A stretch of 64,000 nt of DNA from Thermoflexaceae bacterium (GCA_015075555.1 JABTUD010000002.1:868001-932000); one strand, 5' to 3'; shown: positions 25,612 to 35,800, numbered from the stretch's first letter. The notes: a model not told the origin generated them from the sequence alone. Program-made: numbers and translations.

Positions 25612-25862
25612 GACTCTCCTGGGACGGGTGCCGCCACCCGCCGTTCGTTGAAGCGATAGGTTATGCGCCCCCGGCTGAGGTCGTAGGGCGAGAGTTCGAC
25701 GAGGACGCGATCGCCGGGGAGGATCTTGATGAAGTGCATGCGAAGCTTGCCGCTCACGTGCGCGAGCACGCGATGGCCGTTGGCCAGCTCGACCTTGAAC
25801 ATGGCGTTCGGCAAAGGCTCAGTCACCACCCCTTCAACTTCGATTGCGTCCTTCCTGGACAT
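25608..25862 (-). CDS. infA: translation initiation factor IF-1
   Basis: An 84-residue OB-fold protein that occupies the 30S A site during initiation. [38 protein letters not shown] and [10 protein letters not shown] are all typical. It starts at ATG 25862, 21 bases after the map stop. The C-terminus (AAPVPGES) is some ten residues longer than in E. coli. Confidence 0.97.
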   Translation of the reverse strand: MSRKDAIEVEGVVTEPLPNAMFKVELANGHRVLAHVSGKLRMHFIKILPGDRVLVELSPYDLSRGRITYRFNERRVAAPVPGES

Positions 25863-25883
25863 ACACCCTCTAGGCGCAGCTGT

Positions 25884-26654
25884 TCACGGGAGCGTAAGCA
25901 CCTCCGGCTCGCGCCCTTCGCGAATAGCGATGGTATGCTCGAAATGACAGCATAAGCTACCGTCTTTCGTCTTTACAGTCCAGCCGTCGGCGCCCTCGTA
26001 GGTCTCGGGGCCGCCGGCAGTAACCATGGGTTCGAGCGCCAGGACGAGGCCCGGGCGCAGGGGGGTGCCCCTGAAGCGCATCCGGTAGTTGGGCACCTGG
26101 GGCTCTTCGTGCATGTCGCGCCCAACGCCGTGCCCGACGTACTGGCGGACAATGGAGAAGCCACTGGGCGTGATTGCGTCTTCAATCGCGCCACAGATGT
26201 CGTTCAGGTAGTGCCCGGCGCGGGCGGCCTCGATGCCGGCGCCCAGGGCAGCCTCGGTGACATCGATGAGCCTGCTGGCGATGGGGCTGATTTCGCCCAC
26301 GCCAACGGTGATAGCGGCATCGCCGACGTAGCCCTTGTAGGTTGCTCCGAGATCGAAGCTGACAATGTCGCCTTCGGCCAGCTCGCGGTCGCAGGGGATG
26401 CCGTGGACGAGCTCATCGTTGATGCTGATGCAGATGTTCGACGGGTAGGGTGGGTACTTCGATGAGGGCTGGTAGTTGAGGAAGGTCTCCTTCGCTCCAC
26501 GGCGACGGAACTCATCCCGCACGAACTGTTCGACTTCGAGCAGGTTGAGGCCTGGGCGAACCATCTCGCGGATGCGCGCCAGGGTCTGGCCAACGATCTG
26601 GCCTGCCTCGCGCATGACGCGCAGCTCATCTTCGGACTTGAGTTTGACGGCCAC
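25884..26654 (-). CDS. map: methionine aminopeptidase, type I
   Basis: Removes initiator Met from nascent proteins. The 256-residue enzyme has the five metal ligands in order: Asp in SFDLGATYKGYVGDAA (two Asp), His in YVGHGVGRDMHEEP, Glu in VLALEPMVTAG and Glu in CCHFEHTIAI. No N-terminal zinc-finger extension, so it is type Ia-like. It abuts adk and precedes infA, the common adk–map–infA order. Confidence 0.96.
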   Translation of the reverse strand: MAVKLKSEDELRVMREAGQIVGQTLARIREMVRPGLNLLEVEQFVRDEFRRRGAKETFLNYQPSSKYPPYPSNICISINDELVHGIPCDRELAEGDIVSFDLGATYKGYVGDAAITVGVGEISPIASRLIDVTEAALGAGIEAARAGHYLNDICGAIEDAITPSGFSIVRQYVGHGVGRDMHEEPQVPNYRMRFRGTPLRPGLVLALEPMVTAGGPETYEGADGWTVKTKDGSLCCHFEHTIAIREGREPEVLTLP

Positions 26655-27293
26655 CTACTGCAGTGCCTCCAGGAGGGCAGAGGTGACCTCATCGAGGGAG
26701 CGCTGGCCATCGATCTCGCGGAGCACGCCCGCGTTGCGGTAGTGCTCGATTAGCCCGGCGGGTGGCTTCTGCTTTTCGAGGCGGGTGCGGACGACATCGG
26801 GGCGGTCGTCGTCGCGCTGGTAGAGCTCTCCACCGCAGGCGTCGCAGACGCCTGGCCGCTTTGGGGGGTCGTTGCGTTCGTGGTAAAGGCGGCCGCAGGA
26901 GCGGCAGATCCAGCGTCCACCGAGGCGCGCGATGAGCTCTTCATCGGCGACGGAGATGAGGAGGGCCTTATCGATCCTGGCGCCGCGCGTAGCGAGGGCC
27001 TCATCGAGCGCCACTGCCTGGACGACGTTGCGGGGGAAGCCATCGAACATGGCGCCTTCGGCGGCATCGGGACGGCCGATGCGTTCGAGGAGCATCTTGA
27101 TGGTGACCTCGTCGGGAACGAGCTCGCCGCGGTCCATGTATTCGGCGGCGAGGCGGCCGAGCCCGGTCTGGTTCTTCACGTTCTCACGGAACATATCCCC
27201 GGTGGAGACATGAAGAAGGCCGGAGGCGGCAGCGATGCGCTGTGCCTGGGTGCCCTTGCCGGCGCCTGGTGGCCCAAGAAGTACAACGAACAC
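26655..27293 (-). CDS. adk: adenylate kinase with zinc-binding LID
   Basis: Interconverts ATP + AMP and 2 ADP. The 212-residue long-form enzyme has the P-loop GPPGAGKGTQ (7–16), the NMP site STGDMFRENV, DGFPRNVVQA and a LID with CRSC and CDAC, a four-Cys zinc site typical of Gram-positive-like and Chloroflexota enzymes. It lies two bases after secY. Confidence 0.96.
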   Translation of the reverse strand: MFVVLLGPPGAGKGTQAQRIAAASGLLHVSTGDMFRENVKNQTGLGRLAAEYMDRGELVPDEVTIKMLLERIGRPDAAEGAMFDGFPRNVVQAVALDEALATRGARIDKALLISVADEELIARLGGRWICRSCGRLYHERNDPPKRPGVCDACGGELYQRDDDRPDVVRTRLEKQKPPAGLIEHYRNAGVLREIDGQRSLDEVTSALLEALQ

Positions 27294-27295
27294 GG

Positions 27296-28627
27296 CTAGC
27301 GAATGAACCCTTCGTAGTTGCGCATGAGGAGCTGGGCTTCGAGCTGCTTCATGGTGTCGAGGACGACGGCGACGACGATGAGGAAGCCGGTGCTTGAGAT
27401 TGTGAGCGTCTTGACGTCAGAGACGAGGCCGATGAAGAAGGGCACGATAGCGACGAATCCGAGGAAGAATGCTCCCGCCCAGGTGATGCGGGTGACGACG
27501 CGCATCAGGTAGGCCTCTGTGGGCGGCCCGGGGCGGATGCCGGGGATGAAGGCGCCCTGGCGCTGGAGCGTCTTGGCCATCTGCTGCTGCTGGTACTGGA
27601 CCATGGTGTAGAAGAAGGTGAAGACGATCACGAGCAGGAAGAGGATGAGCCAGTAGGGCCCTGTGCCGGTGCCGCCGCGCCCGCCCTGGAACTGGTCGAT
27701 CATGAAGTCGGCCACGGATTCGACCCAGCCCCCGGAGCTTGTAAAGTACGAGGCGAGGGTGGCAGGGAGGATCATGATGGAGTAGGCGAAGATGAGCGGA
27801 ATCATGCCGGCCATGTTGACGCGCAGGGGAATATGGCTCTGGCCCTGCTGGCGATACATGCGCCCGCCACGGAAGGCGGAGCGGGCATATTGCACGGGCA
27901 CGCGACGCTGAGCCTCCTGGAAGTAGACGATGAGGAATATGAGCCCGATGGCGAAGCCTGCCATCGCCAGGACGCCGACGATGGAGGTGGTGGAGATGTT
28001 GGGGATGAGGCCCGGCAGGACGGCGACGATACCACCGAAGATGATGAGGGAGACGCCGTTGCCGATGCCGTGCTCGGTGATGAGCTCGCCCAGCCAGACG
28101 AGGAACATGGTGCCGGCGGTGAGGGTGGCAAGGGTGGCGATGGTGGACATGGGATGGTCGGGGAATCCGAAGTCCTTGACAACGGGAGCGCCCGCGCCAT
28201 TGATGAAGAGGATCTGACCGTAGCCCTGGATGATGGCCGTTGGGACGGCGAGCCAGTGGGTATAGAGTTGGAGGCGGCGGCGGCCCTGCTCGCCCTCTTC
28301 CTGGAGGGAGCGGAAGGAGGGCACGAGCGGCGTGAGGATCTGCATGATGATGGAGGCGGTGATGTAGGGGTAGACGCCGAGGGCGGCCACGCTGAGGTTT
28401 TGGAGGGCGCCCCCGGAGAAGATGCTGAGGAAGTCGAGGATGGCGTTGCCTTCGAAGGCCTGTTCGAGGGCGTCGCGATCGACGTTGGGAATGGGGACGT
28501 GGGCGACGAAGCGGAACACAACAAGCATCGCCAGCGTGAAGAGGAGCTTCTGCCGCACATCCTGCTGGCGGAAGGCATCAATCATCGCCTGGAGAAGCCT
28601 GGGGCGCGTTCCCGCCTGTGTTGTCAC
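27296..28627 (-). CDS. secY: protein translocase subunit SecY
   Basis: The channel-forming subunit of the Sec translocon, 443 residues with about ten transmembrane segments. Landmarks are FRFVAHVPIPNVD near the first helix, the plug region FSGGALQNLSVAALGVYPYITASI, and the cytosolic loop TEAYLMRVVTRITW needed for SecA/ribosome contact. Overlaps rplO by four bases and is followed by adk. Confidence 0.97.
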   Translation of the reverse strand: MTTQAGTRPRLLQAMIDAFRQQDVRQKLLFTLAMLVVFRFVAHVPIPNVDRDALEQAFEGNAILDFLSIFSGGALQNLSVAALGVYPYITASIIMQILTPLVPSFRSLQEEGEQGRRRLQLYTHWLAVPTAIIQGYGQILFINGAGAPVVKDFGFPDHPMSTIATLATLTAGTMFLVWLGELITEHGIGNGVSLIIFGGIVAVLPGLIPNISTTSIVGVLAMAGFAIGLIFLIVYFQEAQRRVPVQYARSAFRGGRMYRQQGQSHIPLRVNMAGMIPLIFAYSIMILPATLASYFTSSGGWVESVADFMIDQFQGGRGGTGTGPYWLILFLLVIVFTFFYTMVQYQQQQMAKTLQRQGAFIPGIRPGPPTEAYLMRVVTRITWAGAFFLGFVAIVPFFIGLVSDVKTLTISSTGFLIVVAVVLDTMKQLEAQLLMRNYEGFIR

Positions 28628-29103
28628 GCCTGGTCTCCGTCTTCAGTGGTGGGGCCAATGGTGGTGGCGGTTCCGCCCGCGGCCTCGATGCGTTCTTTCG
28701 CCGCCGCCGAGAAGGCGTGGGCGGAAACGGAAAGTGCGCGGGTTAGCTCGCCACGGGCGAGGATCTTCACGGGCTCGCGCAGATGCTTGAGGATCCCGGC
28801 GGCCCGGAGGGTTTCGGGGGTGACCTGCGTTCCTGGTTCGAACCGTTCCAGGGCGGCGAGGTTCACAGGCTGGAATGCGACCCGCCACTTGTTGTTGAAG
28901 CCGCGCATGGTGTGCATGCGGCGGATGATCGGCATCTGGCCGCCTTCGAACCCGAGGCGGACGTTCTTGCCGCTGCGGGACTTCTGGCCCTTGAGGCCCT
29001 TGCCCGAGTAGGTGCCATGGCCGCTGGAGTTGCCGCGTCCCACGCGCTTCCTGGCGTGGGTGGCGCCGCGAGCGGGGCGCAGCTCAGAGGCGCTGATGCT
29101 CAT
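28624..29103 (-). CDS. rplO: 50S ribosomal protein L15
   Basis: L15 binds 23S rRNA late in 50S assembly. The 159-residue protein starts with the Gly/Arg-rich stretch RKRVGRGNSSGHGTYSGKGLKGQKSRSG (abridged: RVGRG ... GKGLKGQKSR) and contains GFEGGQMPIIRRMHTMRGF. Four-base overlaps couple it to rpmD upstream and secY downstream. Confidence 0.97.
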   Translation of the reverse strand: MSISASELRPARGATHARKRVGRGNSSGHGTYSGKGLKGQKSRSGKNVRLGFEGGQMPIIRRMHTMRGFNNKWRVAFQPVNLAALERFEPGTQVTPETLRAAGILKHLREPVKILARGELTRALSVSAHAFSAAAKERIEAAGGTATTIGPTTEDGDQA

Positions 29104-29288
29104 TCTGAATCCCCTTCGCCCACCTCAACGAGGTGGGACACGCGGACGATCATCCCGCGAAGGGCGGGCGTGTCCGGGTGCTCGACTGTCTGGTTGAGGC
29201 GGCGCAGGCCGAGCTTTCGGATCGTCTCTTTCTGGCCGGCGTTGTAGCCGATGGCGCTCTTGCGCCAGGTGATGCGAACGTTTGCCAT
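29100..29288 (-). CDS. rpmD: 50S ribosomal protein L30
   Basis: A 62-residue L30. RITWRKSAIGYNAGQKETIR and LGLRRLNQTVEHPDTPALRGM are the family core. It lies in the S5–L30–L15 order with a two-base gap from rpsE and a four-base overlap with rplO. Confidence 0.96.
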   Translation of the reverse strand: MANVRITWRKSAIGYNAGQKETIRKLGLRRLNQTVEHPDTPALRGMIVRVSHLVEVGEGDSE

Positions 29289-29290
29289 GG

Positions 29291-29788
29291 CTAGCTGGCC
29301 CCCCTTGAGATGGCCAGGCGGCGTTCGCGGGCGCCGCGCGGGTCGACGAGGCTGGAGAGGCCGTCGAGGGTGGCGCGGGCGACGTTGATGGGGTTGCGGC
29401 TGCCAAGGGACTTGGCGAGGACATCGGTGACGCCAGCAGCTTCCATGATGGCGCGGACGGCGCCCCCGGCGATGACGCCGGTTCCGTGGCTGGCGGGCTT
29501 CATAAGCACTCGCGCGGCGCCGAACTCGGCCAGAACCGGGTGCGAGATGGTGCCGCCGCGCATGGGGATGCGCACCATCTGGCGGCTGGCGAGCGTCGCG
29601 CCCTTGCGGATGGCCTCGGGAACCTCGTTGGCCTTGCCGAGGCCGACGCCGACGCTCCCGGCGCCATCGCCGACAACGACGAGGGCGCTGAAGCTGAAGC
29701 GGCGGCCACCCTTGACCACCTTGGCAACGCGGTTGATGTAGATGACCTTTTCGGTCAGCTCTTCCTGGCTGTGTTCGAACTGGCTCAT
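29291..29788 (-). CDS. rpsE: 30S ribosomal protein S5
   Basis: S5 at the mRNA entry helps decoding accuracy. The open frame begins at 29827, but that part overlaps rplR; ATG 29788 gives a 165-residue protein starting [21 protein letters not shown] with the double-stranded RNA-binding [19 protein letters not shown] and the loop GGTISH followed by [11 protein letters not shown]. One base separates it from rplR. Confidence 0.97.
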   Translation of the reverse strand: MSQFEHSQEELTEKVIYINRVAKVVKGGRRFSFSALVVVGDGAGSVGVGLGKANEVPEAIRKGATLASRQMVRIPMRGGTISHPVLAEFGAARVLMKPASHGTGVIAGGAVRAIMEAAGVTDVLAKSLGSRNPINVARATLDGLSSLVDPRGARERRLAISRGAS

Positions 29789-29789
29789 A

Positions 29790-30155
29790 TCAGAATCCCA
29801 ATCCGCCTTCGCGGGCGGCTTCGGCAAGGGCCTTCACGCGCCCATGGTACTTGTAGCCGCCGCGGTCGAAGACAACGAGCTCGACGCCCTTTGCGCGGGC
29901 GCGGCCGGCGATAACGCGCCCCACGACAGCAGCGCGTTCGGTCTTGTTCTTGCCCTTGGTCTCGGCGGCGAGGTCCTTGTCGGTGTCGCTGGCGGCGGCC
30001 AGGGTGTGGCCGGCGCGGTCGTCGATCACCTGGGCGTAGATATGGGTGGCGCTGCGAAAGACGTTGAGGCGCGGCCGATCGGGCGTTCCCGAGACCTTGC
30101 GGCGAACGCGGCTATGGCGGCGCTCCCGGGCGAGGGTGCTTGTGACCTGTGCCAT
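29790..30155 (-). CDS. rplR: 50S ribosomal protein L18
   Basis: L18 delivers 5S rRNA to the central protuberance. The 121-residue product has [25 protein letters not shown] (as [17 protein letters not shown]), [21 protein letters not shown] and ends [13 protein letters not shown], all canonical. Lies two bases from rplF. Confidence 0.97.
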   Translation of the reverse strand: MAQVTSTLARERRHSRVRRKVSGTPDRPRLNVFRSATHIYAQVIDDRAGHTLAAASDTDKDLAAETKGKNKTERAAVVGRVIAGRARAKGVELVVFDRGGYKYHGRVKALAEAAREGGLGF

Positions 30156-30157
30156 CG

Positions 30158-30703
30158 CTACTTGCCTACCTTCCCGGCCTTGCCCGCCTTGCGGCGTACG
30201 CGCTCACCGAGGTAGCGGACGCCTTTGCCCTTGTAGGGCTCGGGTGGGCGGAGCTTGCGGATGTTGGCGGCCACCTGGCCGACCTGTTCTTTGTCGATTC
30301 CCTGGACGTGGATGCGCGGGCCTTCCACGGCGAAGGTGATGCCGGTGGGCGGCGTCACGACGACGGGATGGGAGAAGCCAAGGGCGAGCTGGAGATTCGA
30401 GCCCTGGAGCTGCGCCCTGTAGCCCACGCCCTGGACTTCAAGGGTCCTGGTGAAGCCGGCGGTGACGCCGGTGACCATGTTGTTCAGGAGGGTGCGCGAA
30501 AGCCCATGCAGGGCGCGCTGCTTCCCATCGTCGCTGCTGCGGGTGACCACGACGTTGCCATCGTCCCGGTTGAAGGTGATGGAGGGCGGGAACTGGCGTT
30601 CGAGCTGCCCCTTTGGGCCCTTGACACGAACGAAGTTGGCATCGTCGATGGTGACTTCAACTGATTTTTCAATGGTTACGGGCTGGCGGCCTATGCGCGA
30701 CAT
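30158..30703 (-). CDS. rplF: 50S ribosomal protein L6
   Basis: L6 sits beside the sarcin-ricin loop. The 181-residue product begins [19 protein letters not shown] and has [25 protein letters not shown]-like text ([13 protein letters not shown]) and the C-terminal [19 protein letters not shown]. Ten bases after rpsH. Confidence 0.97.
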   Translation of the reverse strand: MSRIGRQPVTIEKSVEVTIDDANFVRVKGPKGQLERQFPPSITFNRDDGNVVVTRSSDDGKQRALHGLSRTLLNNMVTGVTAGFTRTLEVQGVGYRAQLQGSNLQLALGFSHPVVVTPPTGITFAVEGPRIHVQGIDKEQVGQVAANIRKLRPPEPYKGKGVRYLGERVRRKAGKAGKVGK

Positions 30704-30713
30704 TGGAAACCCC

Positions 30714-31118
30714 CTACCAGACGTAGCACAGGACTTCGCCGCCCACTTCGTGGCGGCTTGCTTCCTGCCCGGTCATGACACCCTTTGGGGTGGAGAGGAT
30801 GGCGATCCCGAGTCCGCCATAGACGCGGGGGATTTCGCGACGTTGCACGTAGACGCGAAGCCCGGGCTTGCTGACGCGCTGCAGCCCGTTGAGGACGGGC
30901 TGGCGGCGGCCGCCGTAGCTGAGCTCAACTTTGAGGTTGGGCTGCGGGCGGCCTTCGTCCTGGACGATCGCGTAGTCGCGGATGAAGCCCTCTTCCTTGA
31001 GGACCCGGGCGATGGAGACTTTCATCCGGGAAGCCGGGATGAAGACCGCCTCATGCCGCGCGGTTACGGCGTTGCGGATGCGGGTCAGCATATCGGCGAT
31101 GGGGTCACTAACACTCAT
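30714..31118 (-). CDS. rpsH: 30S ribosomal protein S8
   Basis: S8 binds helix 21 of 16S rRNA and in E. coli represses the spc operon. The 134-residue product begins [21 protein letters not shown] and ends with [22 protein letters not shown], the conserved RNA-binding C-terminus. Follows rpsN after 31 bases. Confidence 0.97.
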   Translation of the reverse strand: MSVSDPIADMLTRIRNAVTARHEAVFIPASRMKVSIARVLKEEGFIRDYAIVQDEGRPQPNLKVELSYGGRRQPVLNGLQRVSKPGLRVYVQRREIPRVYGGLGIAILSTPKGVMTGQEASRHEVGGEVLCYVW

Positions 31119-31149
31119 TGCACTCTCCCTCTGGCGTTTGCGTGGGCAC

Positions 31150-31335
31150 TTACCAGCTGGACTTGGTCACGCCGGGGAGGAGACCCCGGAGAGCATGTTC
31201 GCGGAAGCAGATGCGGCACATGGCGAATCTGCGGATATAGGCCTTGGGGCGGCCGCAGATGCGGCAGCGGTTGTGCTGGCGCGCCGGGTACTTGGGCGGA
31301 CGCTTCGATTTCTCGATGAGAGCCTTCTTCGCCAC
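31150..31335 (-). CDS. rpsN: 30S ribosomal protein S14, zinc (type Z) form
   Basis: A 61-residue S14. [20 protein letters not shown] holds the two CxxC pairs of the zinc site, and the protein ends [11 protein letters not shown], typical of the short type Z form found in Firmicutes, Thermus and Chloroflexota. It sits between rplE and rpsH as usual. Confidence 0.97.
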   Translation of the reverse strand: MAKKALIEKSKRPPKYPARQHNRCRICGRPKAYIRRFAMCRICFREHALRGLLPGVTKSSW

Positions 31336-31344
31336 GGCTTCCTC

Positions 31345-31890
31345 CTAGTTCTTCCGGAACGGCATGCCCATGAGTTCGAGCAGCCGCCGGCCTTCTTCGT
31401 CAGTGTTCGCGGTGGTGACGATGGTCACCTGCATGCCGCGAACCTTGTCGACTTTGTCGTATTCGATTTCCGGGAAGATGAGCTGTTCCCGGATGCCGAG
31501 GCTGTAGTTTCCGCGGCCATCGAAAGCGTTGGGGCTGAGACCCTGGAAGTCGCGGATGCGCGGCAGGGCAGCGCTCATGAGGCGGTCCAGGAACTCGTAC
31601 ATGCGCGTTCCGCGCAGGGTGGTGGTGACGCCGATGGGGTTGCCGGTGCGCAGGCGGAAGTTGGCAATCGACCGCTTGGCACGGGTGATGACAGGCTTCT
31701 GGCCGGTGATCGCCGCCACGTCATCGGCAGCGCGATCAAGGGCGTTGGCATCGGTCAGGGCTTCGCCCATGCCGATATTGACCACGACCTTGGTGAAGCG
31801 CGGTATCTGCATGGCGTTGGCGTAGTTGAAGTGGCTGCGCAGGGCGGGGGCCACTTCGTTCTGGTACTTGTCTCGCATACGCGGCGGCAT
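31345..31890 (-). CDS. rplE: 50S ribosomal protein L5
   Basis: L5 binds 5S rRNA and touches P-site tRNA. The 181-residue product has [38 protein letters not shown] and the [20 protein letters not shown] block. It overlaps rplX by one base (stop/start). Confidence 0.97.
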   Translation of the reverse strand: MPPRMRDKYQNEVAPALRSHFNYANAMQIPRFTKVVVNIGMGEALTDANALDRAADDVAAITGQKPVITRAKRSIANFRLRTGNPIGVTTTLRGTRMYEFLDRLMSAALPRIRDFQGLSPNAFDGRGNYSLGIREQLIFPEIEYDKVDKVRGMQVTIVTTANTDEEGRRLLELMGMPFRKN

Positions 31891-32207
31891 TATTCGATGT
31901 CCTCTCCGCTGCGCCTGGCGACTCTGACGACGGTTCCGTCTTCGCGCCGCCGGAAGGTGACGCGCGTGGGCTTGTCGGTGTTCGGGTCGACCAGCATCAC
32001 GTTGCTGATGTGGATGGGCGCTTCGCGCTCGATGATCTGCGATTGCTGCTGAGCGCTGCGGGCGCGCTGATGGCGCTTGATGATGTTGACCCCTTCGACG
32101 ATGACGCGGTCATCCTTGGGAATCATGCGGCGCACGGTCCCGCGCTTGCCCCGGTCCTTGCCGGCAAGCACAACGACCTTGTCGCCGCGCTTTATCTTCG
32201 CGGGCAT
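31890..32207 (-). CDS. rplX: 50S ribosomal protein L24
   Basis: L24 initiates 50S assembly and lies by the tunnel exit. The 105-residue KOW protein has [20 protein letters not shown] and INIIKRH-like [31 protein letters not shown]. It abuts rplN. Confidence 0.97.
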   Translation of the reverse strand: MPAKIKRGDKVVVLAGKDRGKRGTVRRMIPKDDRVIVEGVNIIKRHQRARSAQQQSQIIEREAPIHISNVMLVDPNTDKPTRVTFRRREDGTVVRVARRSGEDIE

Positions 32208-32579
32208 TCAAAGCACCTCCGGAGCGAGGGAGACGATCTTCATGAAGTTGCGGTCGCGAAGCTCGCGGGCAACGGGGCCGAAGATGCGGGTACCCCGCGG
32301 GTTTTCGCCGTCGTTGGCGAGCAGCACGGCGGCGTTCTCGTCGAAGCGGATGTAGGAGCCATCGGGGCGCCCGTATTCCTTGGCGACGCGGACGACGACG
32401 GCCTTGACGACATCGCCCTTCTTCACGTTGGAGTTGGGCTGAGCGACCTTGACGCTGGCGACGATGACATCGCCAGGGCGGGCGTAGCGCCGGCGGGTGC
32501 CGCCGAGGACACGGATGCAGAGGAGCGAGCGCGCCCCGGAGTTGTCGGCAACTTTGAGGCGGGTTTCCTGCTGGATCAC
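32208..32579 (-). CDS. rplN: 50S ribosomal protein L14
   Basis: L14 forms intersubunit bridge B8. The start is GTG 32579 ([20 protein letters not shown]), overlapping the rpsQ stop as GTGA; the open frame upstream runs inside rpsQ. The 123-residue product includes [20 protein letters not shown] and [20 protein letters not shown]. Confidence 0.97.
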   Translation of the reverse strand: MIQQETRLKVADNSGARSLLCIRVLGGTRRRYARPGDVIVASVKVAQPNSNVKKGDVVKAVVVRVAKEYGRPDGSYIRFDENAAVLLANDGENPRGTRIFGPVARELRDRNFMKIVSLAPEVL

Positions 32580-32905
32580 TCCTGGGCCTCCGCCTTGGGC
32601 GCGACCTGCGCCGTCTTTTCGATGTCGCGCCCAATCGTCTCGGGGGCAACATCGGCCACATCGCCGCGGGAAAGCACTTCGATCACGCGCCAGCGCTTTT
32701 CTTTGGAGACGGGGCGGCATTCCTGGATGCGCACCAGGTCGCCAAGGCTGCAGGCGTTGGCTTCGTCGTGGGCCTTGTAGCGCATGGTATGGGTGACGAC
32801 CTTGTGGTAGAGGCGGTGCTTCTTGCGCCGCTCAACGGTAACCACAATGGTCTTGTCCATCTTGTTGCTGACGACGGTGCCCTGGATGATGCGTTGCTGA
32901 CCCAT
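32576..32905 (-). CDS. rpsQ: 30S ribosomal protein S17 with short C-terminal extension
   Basis: S17 is a primary 16S-binding OB-fold protein. The core ([48 protein letters not shown]) takes about 84 residues; another 25, rich in Ala, Glu and Lys ([12 protein letters not shown]), follow. 109 residues in all. Two bases from rpmC. Confidence 0.96.
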   Translation of the reverse strand: MGQQRIIQGTVVSNKMDKTIVVTVERRKKHRLYHKVVTHTMRYKAHDEANACSLGDLVRIQECRPVSKEKRWRVIEVLSRGDVADVAPETIGRDIEKTAQVAPKAEAQE

Positions 32906-32907
32906 GG

Positions 32908-33126
32908 CTATTCCTCACCCGCGAGCGCGGCAAGGTCGCGCTCGCGCTTGATGGTGCGCAGGCGGGCAATCCGGCGCCTGGCGTTGCGCAGCTCGCGATA
33001 GTTTTCGAGCTGGCGGCTGGCATGCTGGAACCTGAGGGTGAACAACCCCCGGTAGGCTTCGTTAATCTCGTGGTTGAGGCGCTGGTCGTCCCATCGCCGG
33101 GCTTCTTCTGCGGTTTCCCTTGCCAT
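32908..33126 (-). CDS. rpmC: 50S ribosomal protein L29
   Basis: A 72-residue two-helix protein at the tunnel exit, a docking site for trigger factor and [32 protein letters not shown] is abridged here as [15 protein letters not shown] plus [10 protein letters not shown], the L29 signature. Located between L16 and S17 as usual. Confidence 0.96.
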   Translation of the reverse strand: MARETAEEARRWDDQRLNHEINEAYRGLFTLRFQHASRQLENYRELRNARRRIARLRTIKRERDLAALAGEE

Positions 33127-33128
33127 GG

Positions 33129-33548
33129 CTAGATCACCGTCTCATCGCGTTCCACGATCTTCGTGGGGATAGGGAGCTTGTGAGCCGCCAGGCGCAACGC
33201 TTCACGGGCGATGATTGCCGGCACACCGGCCACTTCGAACATCATCCGGTTGGGCTTGACCACGGCGACCCAGCGATCGGGCGCGCCCTTGCCGGAGCCC
33301 ATGCGGGTTTCGGCGGGCTTGGCGGTGACGGGCTTATCGGGATAGATGCGAATCCAGACCTTGCCACCGCGCTTCATGTGGTGGGTGATGGCGCGGCGAG
33401 CGCTCTCAATGTGGCGCGAATCTATCCAGGCAGCGCCCTGCGCCTGGAGGCCGAATTCCCCGAAGGAGACGACGTTGCCGGAGAGGGCCACGCCCGACCT
33501 CCTCCCCCGGTGCTGTGTGCGGTGCTTGACACGGCGAGGCTGAAGCAT
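33129..33548 (-). CDS. rplP: 50S ribosomal protein L16
   Basis: L16 supports the A site of the peptidyl transferase centre. The 139-residue product has [35 protein letters not shown] and [27 protein letters not shown] (seen as [15 protein letters not shown]). Two bases from rpsC. Confidence 0.97.
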   Translation of the reverse strand: MLQPRRVKHRTQHRGRRSGVALSGNVVSFGEFGLQAQGAAWIDSRHIESARRAITHHMKRGGKVWIRIYPDKPVTAKPAETRMGSGKGAPDRWVAVVKPNRMMFEVAGVPAIIAREALRLAAHKLPIPTKIVERDETVI

Positions 33549-33550
33549 GG

Positions 33551-34327
33551 TCAGGCCCCTCCTTCGCGAAGCACGGCTTCCTGCTGTTCCATGGTGATGG
33601 CGGTGTGGGCAGGCCCGGCGGCGACCGGCTCTGGCGCCGGGGCCGGTGGTGGGGTGGGGGCTTCGGCCGCTTCTTCTTCGCGATGGCGCTCGCCGGGGGC
33701 CTCAGGAAGGATGTTCCCCTTGTAGATCCAGACCTTCACGCCGAGGCGGCCGAAGGTGGTGTGGGCTTCGGCGATGCCGTAGTCGATATCGGCGCGCAGG
33801 GTATGGCGGGGAACGCGCCCGGCAGTATCGGATTCGCGGCGCGACATCTCGGCGCCCCCCAGGCGGCCGGCGACGGCGACGCGAACGCCCAGGGCGCCGC
33901 GCTGCATGGTTCGTTGAACGGCCTGCTTGACGGCGCGCCGGAAGGCGACGCGGCGTTCGAGCTGATCGGCGACGGAGCGGGCGACGAGGTAGGCATCGAG
34001 CTCGGGGACGCGGATCTCCTGGATGTTGACGCGCACGCGCCCGCCGCTGAAGCGTTCGAGCGAGCTGCGGAGCTCTTCGACCTTGGCGCCGCCGCGGCCG
34101 ATGACGATGCCGGGCTTGGCGGTATGGATGGTGACGGTGACGAGGTTGGCGTTCCGATCGATCTCGACGTGGCTGATGCTGGCATCGGGGAGCTCGGAGA
34201 GCACGAAGCGGCGAAGGTCAAGGTCCTCATGAAGGCGCTGGGTATAGTCCTTCTCTGCGAACCACTTTGATTCCCAGTCGTAGATGAACCCGAGGCGGAA
34301 GCCGTGGGGGTGTACCTTTTGTCCCAT
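33551..34327 (-). CDS. rpsC: 30S ribosomal protein S3 with Pro/Ala-rich tail
   Basis: S3 lies at the mRNA entry tunnel. The core has [13 protein letters not shown], the KH motif [14 protein letters not shown] and [10 protein letters not shown] near residue 207. About 50 extra residues follow: acidic, then [17 protein letters not shown], then VLREGGA. Total 258. The tail matches the style of those on L13 and L17. Confidence 0.96.
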   Translation of the reverse strand: MGQKVHPHGFRLGFIYDWESKWFAEKDYTQRLHEDLDLRRFVLSELPDASISHVEIDRNANLVTVTIHTAKPGIVIGRGGAKVEELRSSLERFSGGRVRVNIQEIRVPELDAYLVARSVADQLERRVAFRRAVKQAVQRTMQRGALGVRVAVAGRLGGAEMSRRESDTAGRVPRHTLRADIDYGIAEAHTTFGRLGVKVWIYKGNILPEAPGERHREEEAAEAPTPPPAPAPEPVAAGPAHTAITMEQQEAVLREGGA

Positions 34328-34329
34328 AC

Positions 34330-34668
34330 TTAGACCTCCCGCTCGTCGAGGATGACGGTGATGTGGGTGGAGCGCTTCAGGATGGGGCTTACGCGGCCGC
34401 GGGAGCGGGGGCGGAAGCGCTTGAGGGTGCGGCCTTCGTCGGCGAAGGCGCGCTTCACCACGAGGTCGTTGGCGTTCATGTCGAAGTTGTTCTCGGCGTT
34501 GGCGGCCGCCGACAGCACGACCTTGGAGACCGAGCGGGCGTGCGGCGAGGGCAGAAAGCGGAGCAGGGCGAGCGACTGGTCGACGGAAAGGCCGGGCAGC
34601 CGCTCGAGGATGAGCCGCATCTTGCGCGGAGAAGCGCCAATGTTCTTGGCAGTTGCTCGCACTTCCAT
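34330..34668 (-). CDS. rplV: 50S ribosomal protein L22
   Basis: L22 reaches into the exit tunnel with a beta hairpin. The 112-residue product has [37 protein letters not shown] and the hairpin [20 protein letters not shown]. Two bases to each neighbour. Confidence 0.97.
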   Translation of the reverse strand: MEVRATAKNIGASPRKMRLILERLPGLSVDQSLALLRFLPSPHARSVSKVVLSAAANAENNFDMNANDLVVKRAFADEGRTLKRFRPRSRGRVSPILKRSTHITVILDEREV

Positions 34669-34670
34669 AC

Positions 34671-34958
34671 CTAACGCCTCACCTTGCTCTGGCGGTCGCT
34701 CTTGGAGACGTGGCCGCGGAAGGTGCGCGTGGGCGCGAATTCGCCGAGCTTGTGGCCGACCATGTTCTCGGTGATGAAGACGGGGATGTGGCGCCGGCCA
34801 TCGTGAACGGCGATGTTCAGGCCAATCATCTCGGGAAGGATGGTCGAGGCCCGGGACCAGGTCTTGATGATGGCCTTCTGCTGCGCGTTGCGCATGGCGA
34901 GGACCTTCTTTTCAAGAGAAGGGTGGATGTACGGGCCTTTCTTCGTGGATCTCGACAT
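34671..34958 (-). CDS. rpsS: 30S ribosomal protein S19
   Basis: S19 in the 30S head, pairing with S13. The 95-residue product begins [19 protein letters not shown] and includes [21 protein letters not shown] and [16 protein letters not shown]. Nine bases after rplB. Confidence 0.97.
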   Translation of the reverse strand: MSRSTKKGPYIHPSLEKKVLAMRNAQQKAIIKTWSRASTILPEMIGLNIAVHDGRRHIPVFITENMVGHKLGEFAPTRTFRGHVSKSDRQSKVRR

Positions 34959-34967
34959 GTGCTGCTC

Positions 34968-35798
34968 CTACTTGCCCCGCCGGCGCACGATTAGCCCGTC
35001 GGTGCGCTTGTTGTTGCGCGTGCGATAGCCGAGGGCGGGCTTGCCCCACGGGGTCTTGGGGCCGGGCATGCCAACCGGGGCGCGGCCTTCGCCACCGCCG
35101 TGAGGATGGTCACGCGGGTTCATGACAGCGCCACGGACTTCTGGCCGGCGGCCACGATGGCGCGTGCGGCCGGCCTTGCCGAGCTTGATGAGCGAGTGCT
35201 CAAGGTTGCCGACCTGGCCGACGGTGGCGGTGCACTCAATGCGCACGCGCCGCATTTCGCCACTGGGAAGGCGAAGCAGTGCGTATTCGCCTTCTTTCGC
35301 CATGAGCTGGGCGGCGGCGCCAGCGCTCCGCACCATCTGTCCGCCCTTGCCCGCGGTCAATTCGATATTGTGGACCTGCGTGCCGGTGGGCATGTTGCCG
35401 AGCGGCAGGGCATTCCCAACGCGCACTTCCGCCCCCGGGCCGCTCATGACGGCGGCGCCCACGGTGAGGCCGTTGGGAGCAAGGATGTAGCGCTTTTCGC
35501 CATCGGCGTACTGGAGGAGGGCAATGCGGGCGGTGCGGTTCGGGTCGTATTCGACTGAGACGACCTTCGCGGGGACGCCGGCCTTATCGCGCCGCCAGTC
35601 TATGACGCGATAGAGACGCCGGGAACCGCCTCCGCGGTGGCGCACGGTGATGCGGCCCTGGTTGTTCCGCCCGCTGCCGCGCTTCTTGAGGGATTCGACA
35701 AGGGAGCGTTCGGGGCGCTTGCTTGTGACCTCTTCGAAGGTCTGGCCGCTGGCGTTGCGACGGCCCGGGGATGTTGGCTTGAACTGCTTTATCGGCAT
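34968..35798 (-). CDS. rplB: 50S ribosomal protein L2
   Basis: L2 is essential for subunit joining and peptidyl transfer. The 276-residue product has [42 protein letters not shown] (seen as [14 protein letters not shown]) and the catalytic-centre loop [18 protein letters not shown]. Two bases from rplW. Confidence 0.97.
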   Translation of the reverse strand: MPIKQFKPTSPGRRNASGQTFEEVTSKRPERSLVESLKKRGSGRNNQGRITVRHRGGGSRRLYRVIDWRRDKAGVPAKVVSVEYDPNRTARIALLQYADGEKRYILAPNGLTVGAAVMSGPGAEVRVGNALPLGNMPTGTQVHNIELTAGKGGQMVRSAGAAAQLMAKEGEYALLRLPSGEMRRVRIECTATVGQVGNLEHSLIKLGKAGRTRHRGRRPEVRGAVMNPRDHPHGGGEGRAPVGMPGPKTPWGKPALGYRTRNNKRTDGLIVRRRGK

Positions 35799-35800
35799 CG

